From positions 1 through 12,562 of the forward strand of contig CAMPCR010000026.1 of assembly GCA_946646575.1 (NCBI GenBank): 12,562 nucleotides of DNA, in the 5' to 3' direction. The position numbers and the translations under genes were made by a program. A model generated the notes under the pieces. That model was not told the DNA's origin. It searched no databases and saw only the letters and a program-made list of their open reading frames with translations. The DNA comes from UBA3222 sp002363035 (GTDB lineage Bacteria > Verrucomicrobiota > Verrucomicrobiia > Opitutales > UBA9783). Within the stretch, counting starts at the first letter, position 1. Each line of letters opens with the position of its first letter. Shown one piece after another: positions 1-5,053 of this stretch.

Positions 1-767
1 TCGGCGGTGTGATTGAACGGCGTCTTGACCTTCTCGTCGCCGAACACTTTCACTTTCGCGGTATTGAACAGTTTGTAGCCCAAGGTCAGCTTCCAGTTTT
101 CGTTGAATTCGTAGCCGACACCCGCCATCACCTGCCACGCAAAGACCGTCTTGGAAAGTTCGGTCTTGGAGCTCCCGACCAATTTCTTGAAGTCGGCATC
201 CGCTTTGTTGAATTTACTATTAACTGTTGCATCCTTCAGATCATCAACCTCCAACGTGGAAGTACGTTCATTTATTCTGTAAGATACTTTTGCCACACCT
301 AAACCGACACCGGCATAAAGGCTCCAGTTTTCCGTCATGGCGTAGTCGTAATAAACATTGACCATCCCGGTAAGAGCATTGATGCGGTCAACCTTGGCAA
401 AGAAGACATCATATTTACTGTTGCCATTCTTGGTTGCAAACATTCCCCAATGTGCCAACGCATCCTTACCATAGTCCTGAAGGCTGGTTGTGGTACCCTT
501 TGTGAGATCGCGCCCATTGATCTCTTTAACCTTATTCTGCTTATAGCCCAATTCGAGCCCCAAACGCCAGGCATCGTACGAGATACCGAGTTCCACCGCA
601 CCGGCAAACCCGCCTTTGTACTTGATGTTGTTGCGCTTGCCCAAAAAAGCATAGCCCGCCTTCAAACCCGCGTACGGAGCGAAGTACGAGATACTTTCGT
701 CCGCCGCAAACATGTTGCCGGCAACCACAGCTACCGCGCACCCCCCAATCATGAACTTCTTATTCAT
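1..767 (-). CDS. Outer-membrane beta-barrel protein, 3' end off the left edge
   Basis: The minus strand is open without a stop from an ATG at 767-765 to the window edge, giving 255 complete codons. The N-terminus MNKKFMIGGCAVAVVAGNMFA is a signal peptide (lysines, hydrophobic core, probable cut after residue 21 or 22). The rest alternates aromatic and glycine-rich amphipathic strands: YFAPYAGLKAGYAFLGK (28-44), a VELGISYDAWRLGLELGYK segment, a WSLYAGVGLGVAKVSY segment and a VMAGVGYEFNENWKLTLGYK segment near the edge. This is the pattern of small OmpA/opacity-type barrels. Two charged stretches without strand character look like surface loops: one around residues 80-120 and one lysine/aspartate-rich stretch before the last visible strands. 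The exact family and ligand are unknown. It is divergent from ffh and has its own promoter at 853-881. There is no strong Shine-Dalgarno, only A-rich leader. Confidence 0.85.
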   Translation of the reverse strand, partial: MNKKFMIGGCAVAVVAGNMFAADESISYFAPYAGLKAGYAFLGKRNNIKYKGGFAGAVELGISYDAWRLGLELGYKQNKVKEINGRDLTKGTTTSLQDYGKDALAHWGMFATKNGNSKYDVFFAKVDRINALTGMVNVYYDYAMTENWSLYAGVGLGVAKVSYRINERTSTLEVDDLKDATVNSKFNKADADFKKLVGSSKTELSKTVFAWQVMAGVGYEFNENWKLTLGYKLFNTAKVKVFGDEKVKTPFNHTA

Positions 768-852
768 AATTTTGATTTACTTTCTATATTTTTACTTATT
801 TATCAGCCCTTCCCGATGCATCCGTCGTGAACGCACCGCAGGAACTGCTTTT

Positions 853-881
853 ATTGGACTACAAAGTCAGAGGGTTGTCAA
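853..881 (-). promoter_or_regulatory. Sigma70-type promoter for the outer-membrane protein gene
   Basis: On the minus strand there is a perfect -35 TTGACA (881-876), a 17-nt spacer, and a -10-like TCCAAT (858-853, four of six matches). It would start transcription near 846 and leave about 80 nt of leader before the ATG at 767. Spacing and orientation fit; the -10 is imperfect. Confidence 0.55.
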
Positions 882-913
882 GAGGGGATCGAAGATTTTT
901 TTGGTGGTTTGAA

Positions 914-961
914 GGGTTGGACGGGGGAAGAGGCGGGGGATGTTCAGTGGGAGGGGGGGGG
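914..961 (+). repeat. G-rich tract with a run of nine G
   Basis: The plus strand carries GGG (914-916), GGGGG (923-927), GGGGG (935-939), GGG (949-951) and nine G (953-961), separated by 6-, 7-, 9- and 1-nt spacers. This meets a relaxed G-quadruplex pattern. It lies 71 nt before the ffh ATG and about 72 bp upstream of the -35 of the divergent barrel gene. Homopolymer G runs are prone to slippage; any effect on either gene is inference. Confidence 0.6.
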
Positions 962-1032
962 TTGCCCATGCGTTATGTTCCTCGTTTGATTTTAAACTTC
1001 CGTTGGTCAAAAATCATATTTACCCTGAAACT

Positions 1033-2403
1033 ATGTTCGAGGCACTGACGGATCGTTTTTCGAAGATTTTTTCGGTTTTGTCGAAGAAGAAAAACCTGAC
1101 GGAAGCCAACATCGGTGAGGCACTCGGGGATATTCGGCGCGCGTTGCTGGCGTCGGACGTGGCGTTTGAGGTTGTCGAAACGTTCATCGATGACATTAAG
1201 CGCGAATGCGTCGGACAAGCGGTTTTCAAAAACGTCCAACCGGGGCAGCAGGTTGTCAAAATCGTTCATGACCGTTTGGTCGATATTTTGGGCGACGAAC
1301 GGAGTGCCTTAAACGCGCAACGTCCGTTGAATATCCTGTTGGTCGGGTTGCAGGGTTCGGGGAAAACGACCACCGCGGCGAAATTGGCGTTGTATTTGAA
1401 GAAAAAAAACGAGCGTCCCGTGCTGGTGGCCTGCGATGTGCACCGACCGGCGGCGATGGAGCAGTTGGAGATTTTAGGGAAAGCGATCGATGTTCCCGTG
1501 TTAAATTACGGTTTAATCCCCGTGAAGGAAATTGCCGAAAAAGCGCTTGTTGATGCCAAAAAATTGCAAGCGTCGGTCGTGATTTTCGATACCGCCGGGC
1601 GTTTGCAGATCGACGAAGCCCTGATGGATGAAGTTCGTCGGTTAAAGGAAATCGTCCGTCCGCAGGAAGTGTTGCTTGTCGTCGACAGCGCGCTGGGGCA
1701 GGAGGGTGTTCGGGTGTCGAAAGCGTTCCATGAGGCTTTGGGACTGACGGGTGCGGTACTGACAAAACTGGACGGTGATGCCAAGGGCGGTGCGGCGTTG
1801 TCGATGAAGCGCGTCGTGAATGTACCGATTAAATTTTCCGGCATCGGCGAAAAAAGCGAGGATTTCGAAGTTTTTCATCCCGAGCGCATGGCGAGCCGTA
1901 TCCTCGGCATGGGTGATATTGTGTCGTTCGTCGAAAAAGCGCAGGCGGCGTTTGAAGTCGGTACGGAGGGAAGCCTGGCGGAAAAGCTGCTCAAGGGGGA
2001 CTTTAATTTTGAGGATTTCCTCGTGCAGCTGCGCAAAACACAACAGTTGAACCCGAACCGACTGGCGCGTTTGTTGCCGAATACATCGATGTTTCAAATG
2101 AAGGACGACATGGCGGAAACCGTCAAACGTCACGAAGCCCTGGTGTTGTCGATGACGCGGCAGGAGCGGCAACAGCCGAATTTGGTGCTTTCCCCGCACC
2201 GACGGGCGCGCATCGTGAAGGGAGCCGGTTCGACGATTGCCGAGTTCAATAAGCTCCTTAAGCAGTTTCAACAGCTGAAGAAAACGGCGCGTCGTTTGAA
2301 CAAAATGGATATGTCGCAGGCGAAGGACTTCATGAAGGCGCTGTGCGGCGACACGTCGTTTCTGAATAAGGATTTACTAAAAAATAAAGATTTGTTTCAA
2401 TGA
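1033..2403 (+). CDS. ffh: Signal recognition particle GTPase Ffh
   Basis: 456 aa, the usual Ffh length. Ffh binds signal peptides on nascent chains, pairs with the SRP RNA and docks with FtsY for co-translational membrane targeting. The N domain (1-95) ends in ALLASDV-type helices. The G domain has the P-loop GLQGSGKT (105-112), DVHRPAA (135-141), DTAGR (186-190), TKLDGDAKGG (244-253) and the GMGD linker (292-295). The M domain follows (about 320-440) with the RNA-binding helix RRARIVKGAGST (390-401) and LLKQFQQLKK. I chose the ATG at 1033 because MFEALTDRFSKIF is the normal Ffh N-terminus. The frame stays open to an ATG at 940, but those 31 residues are encoded by the G-rich tract and match nothing expected. 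No clear Shine-Dalgarno is present. The signal-peptide-binding part of the M domain is poor in methionine. No SRP RNA gene was recognised nearby. Confidence 0.97.
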   Translation: MFEALTDRFSKIFSVLSKKKNLTEANIGEALGDIRRALLASDVAFEVVETFIDDIKRECVGQAVFKNVQPGQQVVKIVHDRLVDILGDERSALNAQRPLNILLVGLQGSGKTTTAAKLALYLKKKNERPVLVACDVHRPAAMEQLEILGKAIDVPVLNYGLIPVKEIAEKALVDAKKLQASVVIFDTAGRLQIDEALMDEVRRLKEIVRPQEVLLVVDSALGQEGVRVSKAFHEALGLTGAVLTKLDGDAKGGAALSMKRVVNVPIKFSGIGEKSEDFEVFHPERMASRILGMGDIVSFVEKAQAAFEVGTEGSLAEKLLKGDFNFEDFLVQLRKTQQLNPNRLARLLPNTSMFQMKDDMAETVKRHEALVLSMTRQERQQPNLVLSPHRRARIVKGAGSTIAEFNKLLKQFQQLKKTARRLNKMDMSQAKDFMKALCGDTSFLNKDLLKNKDLFQ

Positions 2404-2900
2404 TTTTGTTTTTCGGAAGCGGGTTCCCACCGCAAATCAGCACAAAGATCGCCACGCTCGGGCGCATCGGTTATTGGGGAAAGCTGCCGGGAACCAACGG
2501 CAGTTTCGTCGGTTTGATTTGGTACACGCTGTTGTTTCACGATTTGTCGCCGTTCTTTTACCTTTTGCTCTGTTTTCTGACCGTTCAGACGGCGATCGGT
2601 ATTTGTACCCAAGCCGAGCGGGTGTTGGGCGAAAAAGATCCGTCGTGCGTGATTATCGACGAAATGGTCGCGATGCCGATTTGTTTCCTCGGATTACAGC
2701 CATACATGCACCGTTATCCCGTTTGGTGGTTTATGTTAATCGGATTTCTGTTGTTTCGCCTGTTCGATATTTTAAAACCGTTCGGTATTAAAAAGTTGCA
2801 GGAACTTCCCGGCGGGCAGGGCGTGGTCATAGACGATGTTGCCGCCGCCGCTGCAACCTGCCTGTGTTTGCATGTGCTCGCGCAGGTGTTTTTGAGGTAA
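2400..2900 (+). CDS. pgpA: Phosphatidylglycerophosphatase A
   Basis: 166 aa, normal for PgpA, an inner-membrane phosphatase that removes phosphate from phosphatidylglycerol phosphate to give phosphatidylglycerol. All family blocks are visible: ATLGRIGYWGKLPGTNGS (18-35), EKDPSCVIIDEMVAM (78-92) with the acidic metal-binding residues, FRLFDILKPFGI (119-130) and LPGGQGVVIDDVAA (136-149). Hydrophobic segments lie around 38-70, 93-120 and 145-164. The ATG overlaps the ffh stop as ATGA, so translation is probably coupled and the two genes share a transcript. The pairing links membrane-protein targeting with phospholipid supply only by position. A weak 7-bp inverted repeat (GGTAAAA 2896-2902 with TTTTACC 2921-2927) spans the stop codon but lacks a following U-run. 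Confidence 0.95.
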   Translation: MILFFGSGFPPQISTKIATLGRIGYWGKLPGTNGSFVGLIWYTLLFHDLSPFFYLLLCFLTVQTAIGICTQAERVLGEKDPSCVIIDEMVAMPICFLGLQPYMHRYPVWWFMLIGFLLFRLFDILKPFGIKKLQELPGGQGVVIDDVAAAAATCLCLHVLAQVFLR

Positions 2901-3104
2901 AAGATTGCCGTTTAAAGGATTTTTACCGTATTGCCCGCACTGCGCGTCGGGTGTGAACGAATCATTCCGTTCTGATTATTTTCCTTTGTTGCGCGATCGG
3001 TCGGCGTATTTTTATGAAAAAATTTCAACTTAAAATAAAATCTTGAGAAAATTAAACCTTTCAATTTCACTGAAAGCATGGAAAACTCACGGATGAGGCG
3101 TGGT

Positions 3105-3827
3105 ATGAAAGGAAATTCGGTTGTAAATCGCAAAAGCGGCGGTTTTACGCTTATTGGCGTCATGTTGAGCCTGACGGTCATGGCGATCATTGGCAGTGCT
3201 TCGTTGGCTTTTTGTAACTGGTTTCGTGTGTGGCAGGAAGAGAGTACGCCTGCGACGCAGGCGTGGCGCGTTGTAAATGGTCTTACCGGGTATAAGGATT
3301 ACTACGGCATTTGGCCGTATTTTGGGGATGAGAACGGGGCGCCGGAACGGAGCACATGTAGGTTGGTGGATTATGTTTTTCCCGTCGGGAATTGGTTTGA
3401 GGTTCAGACCTACAGTGAGTATCTGCCTGCCATTTTATCGGGAGAAAATCGTTTCGGGTGTAATCCGCACGAGATGTGCTTCAAACTGTTTTCGGATGCC
3501 GAACGAAAAGGAGAGAAAATTCACCGTTTTTGGCTTTATTTGCGTGAAAAAAATCCTTCGAACCTTAAAGAGTTGAACAAGCCTATCCGATTGTGGAAAG
3601 AATTGGCGAGAGAGATAACGAGGGAGAAAGATGAGTACGGTAATGATGTTTTGAAGGAAATAGCGAAGGTGCCCGTTGATGAGATTTGCGGCGACGGAGC
3701 GTTGTTTTACATACCAAAACCGGATGAGACATTAGAATGGCAACCCGATGCGAGCGAACGGATGGTTGAATGGAGTGATGACGGTACACAAAAAAAGCGG
3801 GATACAGGTCCCTACGACCTTTTTTAA
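3105..3827 (+). CDS. Lone prepilin-like protein (type IV pilin/pseudopilin N-terminus) lacking Glu5
   Basis: 240 aa from the ATG at 3105. The N-terminus has a short basic leader, then SGG|FTLIGVMLSLTVMAIIG (cut after G13), the class III prepilin signal processed by a PilD-type peptidase, continuing as one hydrophobic helix to about residue 36. Position +5 after the cut is Gly (G18), not the usual Glu. The periplasmic part has AWRVVNGLTGYKDYYGIWPYFG (54-74, an alpha-helix-to-strand transition typical of pseudopilins), cysteines at 37, 85, 119, 125 and 195, and a charged C-terminus. An in-frame ATG at 3078 would add nine residues. I prefer 3105 because GAGG sits 6 nt upstream, while 3078 has only GAAAG one base away inside a small hairpin (CTTTCA 3058-3063 with TGAAAG 3071-3076). 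No assembly genes adjoin it. Function beyond an exported, filament-tip-like or standalone pseudopilin is unknown. Confidence 0.85.
   Translation: MKGNSVVNRKSGGFTLIGVMLSLTVMAIIGSASLAFCNWFRVWQEESTPATQAWRVVNGLTGYKDYYGIWPYFGDENGAPERSTCRLVDYVFPVGNWFEVQTYSEYLPAILSGENRFGCNPHEMCFKLFSDAERKGEKIHRFWLYLREKNPSNLKELNKPIRLWKELAREITREKDEYGNDVLKEIAKVPVDEICGDGALFYIPKPDETLEWQPDASERMVEWSDDGTQKKRDTGPYDLF
3806..3825 (+). terminator. Short terminator overlapping the prepilin stop codon
   Basis: AGGTC (3806-3810), loop CCTAC, GACCT (3816-3820), then a run of six T (3820-3825) whose last T begins the TAA stop. The stem is only 5 bp, so this is a weak candidate. It is backed up by a second hairpin at 3861-3878. Confidence 0.4.
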
Positions 3828-3860
3828 AAGAGGAGATGCCGATGTTCCCGGAGAGGGATT

Positions 3861-3878
3861 GAGGCGGTGCGCCTTTTT
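3861..3878 (+). terminator. Rho-independent terminator-like hairpin after the prepilin gene
   Basis: AGGCG (3862-3866), loop GTG, CGCCT (3870-3874), followed by T to 3878. The stem is short but GC-rich and runs directly into five T. It lies 34 nt after the prepilin stop, so it plausibly isolates that gene from the WalJ-like gene. Confidence 0.5.
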
Positions 3879-3929
3879 GGTGCGGTACTTCGAAACGCAT
3901 AAAGGGCTTGGCAGGTGAGGTTTATTGGT

Positions 3930-4018
3930 ATTTCCCTGAGGAAATCGGTGTAGGCAGTTTTCGTTTTTTTTGAACGCAGGCGGTCAACGGTTGCGATTGA
4001 ACCTTGAAAAAAAGGTTC
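3930..4018 (+). other. Two perfect hairpins in the spacer before the WalJ-like gene
   Basis: ATTTCC (3930-3935), loop CTGA, GGAAAT (3940-3945) is a 6-bp stem with a tetraloop. GAACCTT (3999-4005), loop of six, AAGGTTC (4012-4018) is a 7-bp stem. Neither runs into a T tract. Together with hairpins on both sides they make 3806-4072 unusually structured on paper. No known RNA family was recognised. Confidence 0.35.
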
Positions 4019-4040
4019 GTGGCAGGTAGGCTCTCTTAAG

Positions 4041-4072
4041 AGGGTGAAGCGGGCGGAAATCGCTCACCTTTT
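4041..4072 (+). terminator. Hairpin with short U-run ending 5 nt before the WalJ-like start codon
   Basis: AGGGTGA (4041-4047) pairs with TCACCTT (4064-4070, one G-U). After a bulged A4048, GCG (4049-4051) pairs with CGC (4061-4063), closing a loop that includes GGCGGAAAT. TTTT (4069-4072) follows. It has the form of an intrinsic terminator or attenuator, but it sits almost on the GTG start at 4078, where a ribosome would bind. The region 5' of that GTG has no other Shine-Dalgarno. It may terminate upstream transcription or control the gene itself. Confidence 0.4.
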
Positions 4073-4077
4073 ACGTC

Positions 4078-4842
4078 GTGAGCTTAAAAATTGATATTCT
4101 CGGCAGCAGTAGTAAGGGCAACTGCGGATTGTTGACCGTTGACGGTTCTTATTACCTGATCGATGCCGGGTTCTCGGGAAAACAGTTGAAAGAGCGATTG
4201 GCGCGGTACGGTTTGACATTGTCGGATATCGAAGGTGTTTTTCTCACGCACGAACATCAGGATCATGCGGCGGGGCTGAAGGTTTTATCGAAGCTTTCGA
4301 AAATACGTTTTTTTGCCAACGCCAAAACCGCCCAAGCCATCAAAGAACGTTATGAAATTACGTCTCGACCGTTTAGCGATCCGTGGAATACCTTCGAAAC
4401 GGGCGATACGTTGACGTTCGGGAATTTTTCGGTGCAAAGCTTTTCGATCCCGCACGACGCGGCAGATCCCGTCGGCTTTCTGTTCCGTTCCGAAGAAGCC
4501 TGCCTGGCGTGGGCAACGGACATCGGGCGATTAACGCCGAAGATTACCGAGTATCTGTCTCAAGCCGATGCGTTGGTGCTGGAAGCCAATCACGATGAGG
4601 AATTGCTGTGGAAGCATCCGCATCGACCGCAGTATTTGAAGGAGCGCGTTGCCGGCGAAACGGGACATTTGTCGAACGGCGATGTGTATAAATTTTTGCA
4701 AAACGCGCCTCCGACATTGAAATTTGTGTATTTGGTGCACATCAGCCGCGAGTGCAATTCGACGGAATTATTGAGGAAAATGCTGGAACCGTTGGCGGTT
4801 GAAAGGGGTTTTGAATTGCACATTTTCGATCCGAATGATTAA
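4078..4842 (+). CDS. WalJ/YycJ-type metallo-beta-lactamase-fold hydrolase
   Basis: 254 aa, matching the YycJ/WalJ family, whose members are predicted metal-dependent hydrolases or nucleases; in Firmicutes they are tied to cell-wall signalling and DNA fidelity. Seen directly: ILGSSSKGNC (7-16), the metal motif THEHQDH (57-63), SIPHDAADPVGF (124-135) with H126, the ATDIG strand (146-150) with D148, LEANHDEELL (168-177), ETGHLSNGD (194-202) and the terminal LVHISRECN (219-227) with H221. All metal-ligand positions expected for the fold are intact. The usual family ending HLSxENN reads HISRECN here. The start is GTG at 4078; the conserved domain begins five residues later, so no downstream start fits. 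A terminator-like hairpin ends just before it. No walK/walR-like genes are present, so the Firmicute role cannot be assumed. Confidence 0.88.
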   Translation: MSLKIDILGSSSKGNCGLLTVDGSYYLIDAGFSGKQLKERLARYGLTLSDIEGVFLTHEHQDHAAGLKVLSKLSKIRFFANAKTAQAIKERYEITSRPFSDPWNTFETGDTLTFGNFSVQSFSIPHDAADPVGFLFRSEEACLAWATDIGRLTPKITEYLSQADALVLEANHDEELLWKHPHRPQYLKERVAGETGHLSNGDVYKFLQNAPPTLKFVYLVHISRECNSTELLRKMLEPLAVERGFELHIFDPND

Positions 4843-4910
4843 AGGAAAGGAAGGGACTGACAGGTTTCATCCGAAATGGTTACGGAGAGGGGAATGAAGT
4901 GTACGCAAAC

Positions 4911-4969
4911 GTTCTGTTCTGTTCTGTTCTGTTCTGTTCTGTTCTGTTCTGTTCTGTTCTGTTCTGTTC
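4911..4969 (+). repeat. Pentanucleotide tandem repeat GTTCT, 11.8 copies
   Basis: Eleven perfect GTTCT units (4911-4965) are followed by GTTC (4966-4969), with no interruptions. Neither strand of the unit contains a stop in any frame, so the repeat is open in all six frames; this is why a spurious minus-strand reading frame made of repeating NRTEQ residues spans it. It lies 84 bp before the ArnT-like ATG. An in-frame TGA (5027-5029) sits between the repeat and that gene, so copy-number change cannot switch the gene by frameshift. An effect on transcription is possible. Perfect repeats of this length are typical of slippage-prone loci. Confidence 0.95.
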
Positions 4970-4982
4970 AATGGAACCCTCT

Positions 4983-5012
4983 TTGAAGCTTTTTTTCGAT
5001 CGGGCATGCAAT
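4983..5012 (+). promoter_or_regulatory. Possible promoter for the arnT-like/arnC-like pair
   Basis: TTGAAG (4983-4988), an 18-nt gap, and TGCAAT (5007-5012), each four of six matches to the sigma70 consensus. It starts 13 bp after the GTTCT repeat and overlaps the left arm of the 5003-5041 inverted repeat, so a protein bound to that palindrome would cover it. Weak evidence on its own. Confidence 0.25.
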
Positions 5013-5041
5013 TTTCGATTGGGGTTTGAAAATTGCGTGTC
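5003..5041 (+). promoter_or_regulatory. Long inverted repeat abutting the Shine-Dalgarno of the arnT-like gene
   Basis: GCAATTTTC (5008-5016) and GAAAATTGC (5028-5036) are perfect 9-bp arms around an 11-nt loop, GATTGGGGTTT. CAT/GTG outside them extends the stem to 12 bp with one G-U pair (5005-5039), and G5004/U5040 and G5003/C5041 can add two more. The stem ends at the base before GGAG (5042-5045), the Shine-Dalgarno 8 nt from the ATG at 5054. No T-run follows, so it is not an ordinary terminator. It could act as an operator (DNA palindrome) or as an RNA structure in the leader. Confidence 0.55.
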
Positions 5042-5053
5042 GGAGCCGGTTGC

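Noticed and set aside
450..830. Plus-strand 126-residue frame opposite the barrel gene
   Set aside because: It is antisense to a well-supported signal-peptide-bearing coding region.
940..1032. 31-residue N-terminal extension of Ffh from an ATG at 940
   Set aside because: It is encoded by the G-rich tract, has no resemblance to Ffh, and MFEALTDRFSKIF at 1033 is the standard beginning.
2404..4077. Search for an SRP RNA, 6S RNA or tmRNA near ffh and in spacers
   Set aside because: No GGAAG-type SRP apical motif, tRNA-like ends or other family landmarks could be seen in any spacer.
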